From the NCBI GenBank assembly GCA_934678955.1, contig CAKUSI010000043.1, positions 1-17,933 of the forward strand: DNA of 17,933 bases, given 5' to 3'. How positions within the stretch are numbered: the first letter of the stretch is position 1; each line of letters starts with the position of its first letter. Below are positions 9,222 through 16,510 of the stretch, piece after piece. The notes beneath the pieces were generated by a model, which saw only the letters and a program-made list of their open reading frames with translations, ran no database searches and had not been told where the DNA came from. The position numbers and the translations under genes are program-made. The DNA is from an uncultured Austwickia sp. GTDB taxonomy: Bacteria; Actinomycetota; Actinomycetes; Actinomycetales; Dermatophilaceae.

Positions 9222-9255
9222 GTTCAGGGTGCTATCGGGTTCAGGGTGCTATCGG
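9222..9255. repeat. Perfect 17-bp tandem direct repeat, two copies
   Basis: GTTCAGGGTGCTATCGG occurs at 9222-9238 and again, with no spacer and no mismatch, at 9239-9255. A fragment TTCA follows at once and overlaps the ctaA stop codon. It fills most of the 40-base gap between the converging ctaB and ctaA stops. The unit is not self-complementary, so it is not an evident hairpin terminator. Confidence 0.9.
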
Positions 9256-9256
9256 T

Positions 9257-10219
9257 TCAACCGGCGTGGAAGGCCGGCTCGGCGCCCGCGCCGACCCGAT
9301 CGACCTGCCGCGTCGACAGCACAGCGAAGGTCATGGCCGCGGTGAGCAGGGCCGAGAGGGCCATGTGCACCAAGACGAGGCCCCACGGGATCTGCAGCGC
9401 GTACTGCACGTAGCCGACCAGGCCCTGCGCCAGGGACAGCCCCAGCACGAGCGCCCACGGCCGGATCAGGGCCGCCCTCGCGCCCTCGCGGCGGAGCAGG
9501 ACGAGCGCGGCCACCACCAGGATCACGAAGACCCATACGGCCGCGGAGTGCAGACGCGAGGTGACCACGGGGTCGAAGCCGAACCGGACCGGCTGCTCGG
9601 CGTCCCCGGAGTGCGGCCCCGATCCGGTGACGGCCGTGCCGAAGACCGTGACGACCGCGAACGCCCCCGCGGCCGCGTAGGCCAGGGCGTGCACGCTCGG
9701 GGAGACGACGACCCGGCGGACGCCGTCGCCCTCGTCGTAGCGGCGCAGCAACCACGCGGAGAACGCGACCAACGCGATCGAGAGGAGGAAGTGCGGAGAG
9801 ACCGTCTTGGGATCCAGGTGCGCGAGCACGATGACCCCGCCGAGGAGGGCCTGCGCCACGATCCCCAGGAGGGGCACGGTCGACCACCACACGAAGCGCG
9901 GCCGATGCGGCGCCCATCGCTGCGCCGCGTAGACGAGCGCGATCGCCGTGAACCCGAGGACGAAGGTCATGAGCCGGTTGCCGAACTCGATCGCCGCGTG
10001 GATCCCCTGCTCCTGCCCGACCACCGGGGTGAAGGAACCGGGGGTGCACTGCGGCCACGTCGGGCAGCCGAGACCGGAACCGGTCAGACGGACCAGCCCG
10101 CCGGACACGATGATGAGCATCTGCAGCACCAGGTTCGCCACGAGGAGGCGCCGCAGCCAACCGGCGCTGGTGGGCGCAGGGCTGCTCGGGCGGCTGATCG
10201 CGGTCTCCGAAGTGCTCAC
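9257..10219 (-). CDS. ctaA: Heme A synthase (COX15/CtaA family)
   Basis: This integral membrane enzyme oxidises the C8 methyl of heme O to a formyl group, producing heme A for cytochrome aa3 oxidase. The 320-residue protein has about eight hydrophobic helices. The extracytoplasmic cysteine pair characteristic of one CtaA class is Cys52/Cys58 in LGCPTWPQC. Conserved histidine or glutamate sites for heme are visible: HAAIEFGNRL (His74, Glu78), HLDPKTVSPHFLLS, SRLHSAAVW and VHMALSALL. The start is GTG 10219, with AGGGTGG a few bases upstream. It converges on ctaB and diverges from etfB. Confidence 0.95.
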   Translation of the reverse strand: MSTSETAISRPSSPAPTSAGWLRRLLVANLVLQMLIIVSGGLVRLTGSGLGCPTWPQCTPGSFTPVVGQEQGIHAAIEFGNRLMTFVLGFTAIALVYAAQRWAPHRPRFVWWSTVPLLGIVAQALLGGVIVLAHLDPKTVSPHFLLSIALVAFSAWLLRRYDEGDGVRRVVVSPSVHALAYAAAGAFAVVTVFGTAVTGSGPHSGDAEQPVRFGFDPVVTSRLHSAAVWVFVILVVAALVLLRREGARAALIRPWALVLGLSLAQGLVGYVQYALQIPWGLVLVHMALSALLTAAMTFAVLSTRQVDRVGAGAEPAFHAG

Positions 10220-10390
10220 CGGTCCACCCTAGTCCGCACGTTCGGTGGCGACGCGCGCCGGAGCTGCGGGGTGCGCCGGGCGGCCCGGTCCTGGTGGAGG
10301 CGCCGCAGACGCGACCAAAGTTACCGACGGGTTCGCTGAAATCGCCCAGTTCCCCTGTGCGGAAGGTGGCCCGTGCTTCGTTTCGGCCGC

Positions 10391-10396
10391 TAGGGT
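10391..10396 (+). promoter_or_regulatory. Candidate -10 element (TAGGGT) for the etf operon
   Basis: TAGGGT fits the TANNNT -10 core and lies 27 bases before the 33-base dyad and about 78 bases before the etfB start. No good -35 is seen at the usual distance. TGATAACT just downstream (around 10402-10411) is an alternative AT-rich spot. This is a weak, position-based prediction. Confidence 0.25.
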
Positions 10397-10423
10397 CACT
10401 TGCTGATAACTGCCCTACCGACA

Positions 10424-10456
10424 CGGCTCCCGGGAGTCCCGGGACTCCCGCAGCCG
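10424..10456. promoter_or_regulatory. 20-bp perfect palindrome with outer arms upstream of etfB
   Basis: The half-site CGGGAGTCCC (10431-10440) is followed directly by its exact reverse complement (10441-10450). Outside it, CGGCT (10424-10428) and AGCCG (10452-10456) also pair, giving a 33-base dyad with a small 2-versus-1-base interruption. It ends 17 bases before the etfB start and just before the AGGTGG ribosome binding site. It could be an operator for a dimeric repressor or, in RNA, a leader hairpin (8-bp stem with CCGG loop) near the ribosome binding site. No regulator gene is next to it in this window. Confidence 0.55.
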
Positions 10457-10473
10457 GCGAGAACAGGTGGCCC

Positions 10474-11253
10474 ATGAAGATCGCAGTCCTCGTCAAGTAC
10501 GTCCCCGAGCCCACGGCGGCGTGGTCCTTCAAGTCCGATTTCACGTTGGATCGTGAAGCGGTGGAGGGCCGGTTGAGCGAGTTGGATGAGTATGCCGTGG
10601 AGCAGGCGGTCCGCCTGGTCGAGGGTGGGCTGGACGCGGAGATCACGTATGTGACGGTGGGCCCGGCCCGCGCGGTCGACGGGCTGCGCAAGGCGTTGGC
10701 GATCGGCGGGCAGGACGCGGTCCACGTGCTCGATGACGGGATTGCCGGGTCGGATGCGTTGGGGACCTCGCGGGTGTTGGCGGCGGCGCTGGAGAAGGTC
10801 GGTTTCGACCTGGTGCTGGCCGGGATGGCGTCCACCGATGCGGAGATGTCGGTGGTGCCCGCGATGGTGGCCGACCGGTTGGGCATCAATCAGGCCACGT
10901 TTGCCGGGGAGCTGAGCGTGTCCGACGGGGCGGTGAGCATCCGTCGGGAGAGCGACGCGGAGTCGGTGACGGCGTCGGCGGCGTTGCCGGCGCTGGTGAC
11001 GGTCACCGACCAGACGCCGGAGGCCCGGTATCCGGCGTTCAAGGCGATCATGGGCGCCAAGAAGAAGAAGGTGGCGACGTGGTCGCTGGCGGATCTGGGC
11101 GTGGATCCCGGCACGGTGGGTGCGGGCGCGGCCTTGACGCAGGTGTTGTCGCTGGAGCCGGAGCCGGGCCGCGCGGCCGGCGAGGTCGTGGAGGACGACG
11201 GTACGGCGGCGGCGCAGATCGCCGACTTCCTGGCCGCTCGAGGCCTGCTGTAA
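10474..11253 (+). CDS. etfB: Electron transfer flavoprotein, beta subunit (FixA-type)
   Basis: EtfB pairs with EtfA to form the soluble flavoprotein that takes electrons from acyl-CoA dehydrogenases. The 259-residue length is normal. It begins MKIAVLVKYVPEP and contains FTLDREA, the SELDEYAVEQAVR helix, ARAVDGLRKALAIGG, DALGTSRVLAAAL and KAIMGAKKKKV, all as in mycobacterial FixA. The nucleotide-loop segment reads STDAEMSVVPAMVADRLG. ATG 10474 has AGGTGG just upstream and matches the family N-terminus; the frame is open to 10294, but that extension is not EtfB-like and covers the promoter and palindrome. etfA follows after 46 bases. Many G-ending codons and TTG leucines are used. Confidence 0.96.
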   Translation: MKIAVLVKYVPEPTAAWSFKSDFTLDREAVEGRLSELDEYAVEQAVRLVEGGLDAEITYVTVGPARAVDGLRKALAIGGQDAVHVLDDGIAGSDALGTSRVLAAALEKVGFDLVLAGMASTDAEMSVVPAMVADRLGINQATFAGELSVSDGAVSIRRESDAESVTASAALPALVTVTDQTPEARYPAFKAIMGAKKKKVATWSLADLGVDPGTVGAGAALTQVLSLEPEPGRAAGEVVEDDGTAAAQIADFLAARGLL

Positions 11254-11299
11254 CAGACCCCCCGATCGTTGTGGAGTGCGAGAGTTCAGGGAGCTAGTG

Positions 11300-12262
11300 A
11301 TGTCACAGGTTTTGGTGTTGGCGGAGCTGTCCGGCTCGGGGGTGCGCAAGGCGACCTTGGAGCTGCTGACGTTTGCCGGGCGGTTGGGTGAGCCGGCCGC
11401 GGTGGTGTGCGGGGAGGCCCCGGCGGAGGCGGTGGCGACGCTGGCCGAGTACGGGGCGGCCACGGTGTACAGGGTGGCCGGGTCGGAGTTTTCTTCGCAT
11501 CTGTCGCTCCCGGTGGCCGAGGCGCTGGTGGCGGTCGCGGAGCAGACCTCGCCGTCGGCGATCCTGGTGTCCAGCGGGCCGGACGGCAAGGACGTCGCAG
11601 CGCGGCTGGCGGTGCGCCTCGATGCGGGGATCGTCACCGACGCCGTGGACCTGGTGGCCGAGGACGGGCAGGTCGTGGCCACGCAGTCGGTGGTCAACGG
11701 GTCCTATCGGGCCCGCACGAAGATCACCAGCGGCCTGGCCGTGGTCACCGTCCGACCGAACTCGGTGACCGCGCAGCCCGCTAGCGCGGCGGGCAACGTG
11801 GTGGAGGTGCCGGTCACGTTCAGCGCGACGGCCACCGGCACGGCGGTGGATGGTCGTTCGCCGAAGGCGTCCACGGGTCGGCCGGATCTGACGGACGCGG
11901 CGGTGGTGATCGCCGGCGGACGCGGGGTCGGTTCGGCGGAGGGCTTCGCGTTGATCGAGGCGCTGGCCGACGCTTTGGGGGCGGCGGTGGGCGCGACCCG
12001 GGCGGTCACCGACCTGGAGTGGGCTTCGCACGACCTGCAGATCGGGCAGACCGGTAAGACGGTGTCGCCGAGCCTGTACCTGGCGGCCGGCGTGTCCGGG
12101 TCGATCCAGCACCGGGCGGGGATGCAGTCGAGCAAGACGATCGTGGCGATCAACAAGGATCCGAAGGCGCCCATCTTTTCGGTGAGCGACTTCGGGGTGG
12201 TGGGTGACCTGCACAAGGTCATCCCCGCGTTGATCGAGGCGGCCAGCGCCCGGAAGGGGTGA
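11300..12262 (+). CDS. etfA: Electron transfer flavoprotein, alpha subunit (FixB-type)
   Basis: EtfA is the FAD-carrying subunit of the electron transfer flavoprotein. The 320-residue product has the N-terminal nucleotide-fold domain and the C-terminal FAD domain with AGGRGVGSAEGF (205-216), QIGQTGKTVSP (247-257), GSIQHRAGM and the terminal INKDPKAPIFSVSDFGVVGD. ATG 11300 has AGGGAG at good spacing; GTG 11297 and ATG 11276 are in frame but less well supported. It follows etfB by 46 bases, surely one operon. After its stop comes a large hairpin and then etfD, the likely membrane electron acceptor. Confidence 0.96.
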   Translation: MSQVLVLAELSGSGVRKATLELLTFAGRLGEPAAVVCGEAPAEAVATLAEYGAATVYRVAGSEFSSHLSLPVAEALVAVAEQTSPSAILVSSGPDGKDVAARLAVRLDAGIVTDAVDLVAEDGQVVATQSVVNGSYRARTKITSGLAVVTVRPNSVTAQPASAAGNVVEVPVTFSATATGTAVDGRSPKASTGRPDLTDAAVVIAGGRGVGSAEGFALIEALADALGAAVGATRAVTDLEWASHDLQIGQTGKTVSPSLYLAAGVSGSIQHRAGMQSSKTIVAINKDPKAPIFSVSDFGVVGDLHKVIPALIEAASARKG

Positions 12263-12276
12263 GCCGGCGTGCGAGT

Positions 12277-12319
12277 GCGCCGCCCTCTCGCGCCGGTTGA
12301 TGGCGCGGCAGGGCGGCGC
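12277..12319 (+). terminator. Large stable hairpin between etfA and etfD
   Basis: GCGCCGCCCT (12277-12286) pairs perfectly with AGGGCGGCGC (12310-12319). Inside, CGCGCC (12289-12294) pairs with GGCGCG (12302-12307) around a 7-base loop, with one mismatch and one G-T pair between the two stems. No T-run follows. It may be a full or partial terminator, or an RNA stability/processing element that sets etfBA and etfD expression apart. A small CACCA/TGGTG stem (12355-12368) lies further on. Confidence 0.45.
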
Positions 12320-12394
12320 GCCCGTCGAGGGACCGGCCCACCCACCCCCTCGTGCACCACCGTTGGTGAGCCCCATCGTCGTTGAGAGGCAGAC

Positions 12395-14629
12395 ATGTAC
12401 GCGGTACGACTGATCCTGGGTGTCCTGATCGTGGCGGTCGGACTGACCCTGGCCGGTCGCCGACTGGCCTACCTGTATCGGGTCGGCAAACTCGGCCAGC
12501 GGGTGGAGCCGTGGCGGATGCCGGGGGCCGGGGAGGCGATCCGGGCCGAGCTGGTCGAGGTGGCCGCGCAACGCAAGCTGCTGCGCTGGACGGCGCCGGG
12601 TGTGGCGCACGCGGCGGTGTTCTGGGGCTTTTGCGTTCTGTTGCTGACGATCGTGGAGGCGTTCGGGGCGATCATCGACCCCACCTTCCAGATCCCGATC
12701 ATCGGCAACTGGCCGGCGCTGGGCTTCATCGAGGATCTGTTCGCGCTGTTGTGCGTGGCGGCGGTGATCGCGTTCGCGGTGATCCGCTTCCGGGAGGCGC
12801 CCAAGGAGGCGGGCCGCGGCTCGCGCTTCTTCGGCAGTCACCTGGGGCCGGCCTGGATCGTGTTGCTGGGGATCATCGGTGTGGTCGTCACGGTGCTGCT
12901 GACCCGGGCCACCCAGATCAACGCGCAGGCGGTGGGGGAGCCCCGCGCAGACGGGAGCCGGCCGCTGGCCTTCCTGGAGGGGGCGTTCGCCTCCCAGGCG
13001 CTGGCGCGGCTGTTCGCTCCGCTGGGGCAACACACCAACGAGGTGCTGGAGACGATCTTCCTGCTGCTCGGGCTGGCGGTGCTGCTGGCGTTCGTGGTGT
13101 TCGTGACGTACAGCAAGCACCTGCACATCCTGACCTCGCTGCCGAACGTCGCCTTCGCCCGCCGGCCGCGGGCGTTGGGCGCGGTGCCGATGATCCACGT
13201 CGATGGCAAGCCGGTGGACCTGGAGTCCATGGAGGAGCTGGACGAGGACGCCCCGCTGGGGGTGGGCAAGGTCGAGGACTTCACCTGGAAGGGCCTGCTG
13301 GATTTCGCGACCTGCACCGAGTGCGGCCGCTGCCAGAGCCAGTGCCCGGCGTGGCATACCGACAAGCCGCTCTCGCCGAAGCTGCTGATCATGGCGCTGC
13401 GCGACCACACGCTGGCCAAGGCGCCATACCTGCTGGCCGCCGCTGACGAGGAGGGCAACCGCCCTGGCGCCCCCGCGGAGGCGGCGGCGGAGGCCGAGCG
13501 TGCGCTGGTCGGGCCGGCCGGTGATGAGTCGGCCCGCGTCGACGAGCACGGCGTGCACGGGCAGGGCGCGATCCCCTTCGACATGCTGTGGTCCTGTACG
13601 ACCTGCGGGGCGTGCGTCGAGCAGTGCCCGGTGGACATCGAGCACGTCGATCACATCGTCGACATGCGCCGCTACCAGATGCTGATGGAGTCGGCCTTCC
13701 CCGAGGAAGCAGCGGTGATGCTCAACGGCCTGGAGCACGCCGGGGACCCCTGGGGTCGCGGCGCCCGGCAACGGATGGAGTGGGCGGCCCCGCTGGACTT
13801 CGAGGTCCGGGTCTTCGGCGCGCAGGGCGAAGAGCAGATCCCCGACGATGTGGAGTACCTGTTCTGGGTCGGGTGCGCCGGGTCGCTGGACGACACCGCG
13901 GCGCGCACGACGCGGGCGGTGGCCACCCTGTTGCACGAGGCCGGGGTCGAGTTCATGGTGCTGGGCGAGGGGGAGACCTGCACCGGCGATCCGGCCCGGC
14001 GGGCCGGGCACGAGTTCCTCTTCCAGATGCTGGCCCAGCAGAACATCGAGACCCTCAACGAGGTCGGTGCGAAGCGGATCGTGGTCACCTGCGCGCACTG
14101 CTTCAACACGATCGCCAACGAGTACCCCCAACTCGGCGGCCACTACGAGGTCGTCCACCACACCACGCTGCTGGCCCAGCTGGTCGCCGACGGGCGGCTG
14201 ACCCCGCTGCAACCGGTGCACTCGGTGGTCACCTACCACGACCCGTGCTATCTGGGCCGGCACAACCGGATCTTCAACCCGCCCCGCGAAGTCCTGTCCG
14301 CGGTCCCCGGCCTGCAACTGACCGAACTGCCCCGCAACCGCGAACGCTCGTTCTGCTGCGGCGCCGGCGGAGCGCGCATGTGGATGGACGAAAACCTCGG
14401 CCGGCGCATCAACATCGACCGCACCGACGAAGCCCTGGCCCTGAACCCGGGACTCATCACCGCGGCCTGCCCCTGGTGCATCACCATGCTCGACGACGGT
14501 CTCAAACAACGCCGGCTCGAAGGCGCCGCCGACGAATCGGTCCAGGTCACCGACGTCGCCGAACTCCTCCTGGCCAGCGTCAAACCCCAGGCCACCGAGA
14601 TCACGCCCACCGCCCCCGAGAACACCTGA
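12395..14629 (+). CDS. etfD: EtfD-type membrane (Fe-S) oxidoreductase, electron transfer flavoprotein:quinone
   Basis: This membrane protein is of the Rv0338c/FadF type, which in mycobacteria carries electrons from EtfBA to the menaquinone pool during fatty acid beta-oxidation. The 744 residues begin with five membrane helices (about 4-24, 69-93, 112-132, 152-172, 219-239; NarI-like) with histidines at 72, 149, 213, 242 and 244 as possible heme ligands. Two 4Fe-4S ferredoxin motifs follow: Cys307/310/313/317 and Cys401/404/407/411. Then come two CCG domains, with cysteines at 494, 529, 566, 569 and at 618, 654, 655, 692, 695. ATG 12395 has GAGAGG just upstream. The context after etfBA supports the role. 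The last 345 bases use different codons from the rest. A generic heterodisulfide-reductase-like label is the alternative. Confidence 0.9.
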   Translation: MYAVRLILGVLIVAVGLTLAGRRLAYLYRVGKLGQRVEPWRMPGAGEAIRAELVEVAAQRKLLRWTAPGVAHAAVFWGFCVLLLTIVEAFGAIIDPTFQIPIIGNWPALGFIEDLFALLCVAAVIAFAVIRFREAPKEAGRGSRFFGSHLGPAWIVLLGIIGVVVTVLLTRATQINAQAVGEPRADGSRPLAFLEGAFASQALARLFAPLGQHTNEVLETIFLLLGLAVLLAFVVFVTYSKHLHILTSLPNVAFARRPRALGAVPMIHVDGKPVDLESMEELDEDAPLGVGKVEDFTWKGLLDFATCTECGRCQSQCPAWHTDKPLSPKLLIMALRDHTLAKAPYLLAAADEEGNRPGAPAEAAAEAERALVGPAGDESARVDEHGVHGQGAIPFDMLWSCTTCGACVEQCPVDIEHVDHIVDMRRYQMLMESAFPEEAAVMLNGLEHAGDPWGRGARQRMEWAAPLDFEVRVFGAQGEEQIPDDVEYLFWVGCAGSLDDTAARTTRAVATLLHEAGVEFMVLGEGETCTGDPARRAGHEFLFQMLAQQNIETLNEVGAKRIVVTCAHCFNTIANEYPQLGGHYEVVHHTTLLAQLVADGRLTPLQPVHSVVTYHDPCYLGRHNRIFNPPREVLSAVPGLQLTELPRNRERSFCCGAGGARMWMDENLGRRINIDRTDEALALNPGLITAACPWCITMLDDGLKQRRLEGAADESVQVTDVAELLLASVKPQATEITPTAPENT

Positions 14630-14700
14630 GCACCGCCGGACGCCGAGCGCCCGGCCGGATCGCCGCGACGACACGCCAGACGAAAGAGGGACCAGCCGCC

Positions 14701-16395
14701 ATGACCGAGCAGAGCACCAGCCACACCCTGGGCGCGGGACTCGACCTCGCCTCCCTGAACCTGATGCTGGAGGCGCTCGTCGACTTCACCGAGGAGTCCC
14801 TGACCCCGGAGCTCCAGCTCGACCTGGACCACGAGGATCGGTGCCCCGAGGACATCGTCCGGGCCATGTCCGACCCGGAGACCCTGGGGGTCCAGCTCGT
14901 CTTCATCCCGGAGGCGTACGGCGGCCTGGACGGAGGGGCGTTCGACTCCTACCGGGTGTGCGAGGTCATGGCCCGCAAGGACATCGGGCTCGCGACCGCC
15001 GTGTTCGCGACCTTCCTCGGGTCGGACCCGATCGTGGTCGGGGCGACCGAGGAGCAGAAGATGGAGTGGCTCGGCGCGATCGCCGAGCAGGGCGTGGTCT
15101 TCGCCTACGGGGCCACCGAGCCGGAGGCGGGTTCGGACCTCGGGGCACTGTCCACCACCGCCACCCCGATAGCCGGGGAGGACGGCGAGGTCACCGGCTA
15201 CAAGATCACCGGGCGCAAGCAGTGGATCTCCAACGGGTCGATCGCCGACTTCTCCACGATCCTCGCGATGACCCCGGAGGGCCCCACCTGGTTCGTCGTG
15301 GCGAAGGGGACGGACGGCTTTTCCGCGGCGCCGCCGGAGGACAAGCACGGCCTGCGCCTGTCGAACACGGCCGCGCTCGTGCTCGACGACGTCGAGGTGC
15401 CGGCGTACAACCTGATCGGCGGAGTGCCCGGCAAGGGCCTGGTGCAGGCGCAGATGGTGTTCGGCTACACCCGGCTCATGGTGGCCGCCTTCGGTCTTGG
15501 CGGCGGGTGGGAGGCCCTGGACCGCGCGATCGACTACTCCAAGCAGCGTGAACAGGGCGGGAGCCTGCTGTCGGAGAAGCAGGGCTTCGTCCACAAGCTG
15601 ATCGTCCCGCACGCGGTCCGGCTGGAGGCGTCCCGCGCCTACATCGAGTACACCGCCGACCAGATCGACCGCGGCTTCGGCGAGAACGGCGCGATGAACA
15701 CCGAGGGTGCGATCGCCAAGTACCTCGCCACCACCTTCGGCAACGCCGCCGCCGACGATGCGATCCAGGCGCACGGCGGCTACGGCTACACCCGCCCGTA
15801 CGTGGTGGAGAAGGTCAAGCGCGACGTCCGGATCACAACGATCTACGAGGGCACGTCGGAGATCATGGAGATGACGGTCGCCCGCGATCGCTGGCAACAG
15901 CACCTGAAGTCCGGCTTCCGCTACTACGCGGAGGCGGCCGGAGCGATGACCCAGCTGCACGCGCGCCACCCCGAGGTCGGCGCCGATGTGGCCGCACTCG
16001 CGCTCAACAGCCTCAACGTCGTGTTCGAGGCGGCCCGCACCGCGCGGCTCACCCGCAACCAGCACGTGCTCTTCCGGCTCGGCGAGCTGGCCTCCTTCGC
16101 GGAGGCCGCCGCCGTGTTCTGCGAGCGCGCCGCCGCCGCCATGGAGGGCACCAGCCACGAGAAGTCCCCCAAGCGCTTCAACGCGGAGGCGCTCACAATG
16201 ATGGCCCGCGCCTTCGCGCGCGACGCCGCGCAAAAGGTGGCCCAGGACGGGATCCGCTGGGTGGCCTCGGCCGCCGAGCCGGGCAGCCCCGCGATCGCCG
16301 CCCTCGCCGCGATCCCCTCGGAGCAGATCCGCGCCGCGCAGGCCGGGGCGCTGGCCGACATGGACCGCATCGCGGACATCCTCTACCAGCGCTGA
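14701..16395 (+). CDS. Acyl-CoA dehydrogenase, long form with C-terminal extension
   Basis: This FAD enzyme introduces the 2,3-double bond into acyl-CoA and passes electrons to electron transfer flavoprotein. The 564-residue product has the usual core: FAD/substrate segment [13 protein letters not shown] (about 135-147), [11 protein letters not shown], the C-terminal helical domain with [12 protein letters not shown] (about 356-367) and the catalytic glutamate Glu383 in IYEGTSEI. About 170 further residues follow the usual end, with [17 protein letters not shown] and a final [12 protein letters not shown]. This puts it in the long (VLCAD-like or similarly extended bacterial) group rather than the 380-residue short/medium-chain group. 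ATG 14701 has AGAGGGA upstream; the long in-frame stretch before it is a shadow of etfD. Chain-length preference cannot be told from sequence. Confidence 0.93.
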   Translation: MTEQSTSHTLGAGLDLASLNLMLEALVDFTEESLTPELQLDLDHEDRCPEDIVRAMSDPETLGVQLVFIPEAYGGLDGGAFDSYRVCEVMARKDIGLATAVFATFLGSDPIVVGATEEQKMEWLGAIAEQGVVFAYGATEPEAGSDLGALSTTATPIAGEDGEVTGYKITGRKQWISNGSIADFSTILAMTPEGPTWFVVAKGTDGFSAAPPEDKHGLRLSNTAALVLDDVEVPAYNLIGGVPGKGLVQAQMVFGYTRLMVAAFGLGGGWEALDRAIDYSKQREQGGSLLSEKQGFVHKLIVPHAVRLEASRAYIEYTADQIDRGFGENGAMNTEGAIAKYLATTFGNAAADDAIQAHGGYGYTRPYVVEKVKRDVRITTIYEGTSEIMEMTVARDRWQQHLKSGFRYYAEAAGAMTQLHARHPEVGADVAALALNSLNVVFEAARTARLTRNQHVLFRLGELASFAEAAAVFCERAAAAMEGTSHEKSPKRFNAEALTMMARAFARDAAQKVAQDGIRWVASAAEPGSPAIAALAAIPSEQIRAAQAGALADMDRIADILYQR

Positions 16396-16466
16396 TTCGC
16401 CCCGCCGACCGCGTACGGGCCCTGCGGCGACACGCCAACGCTCGCCGAGGCTACTCGCGAAACCAC

Positions 16467-16494
16467 CGATGACCCAGCACCGACGACCCAGCAT
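16467..16494 (+). repeat. Imperfect 14-bp tandem repeat ahead of the ketosynthase gene
   Basis: CGATGACCCAGCAC (16467-16480) is followed directly by CGACGACCCAGCAT (16481-16494), with 12 of 14 bases identical. It lies in the 115-base gap between the acyl-CoA dehydrogenase and the ketosynthase gene and abuts the GAGGAG ribosome binding site (16496-16501). Nothing else recognisable is in this gap. Confidence 0.6.
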
Positions 16495-16510
16495 CGAGGA
16501 GTCGAGCTTC

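Noticed and set aside
10294..10473. Upstream in-frame extension of etfB
   Set aside because: It covers the promoter region and the palindrome, and the added residues do not resemble EtfB. ATG 10474 matches the family start with a good ribosome binding site.
11303..14674. 1123-codon open frame on the minus strand antisense to etfA and etfD
   Set aside because: It mirrors two genes with full Fe-S, CCG and FAD motifs. The translation is Arg/Gly/His/Gln-rich without recognisable domains, as expected for an antisense frame in very GC-rich DNA.
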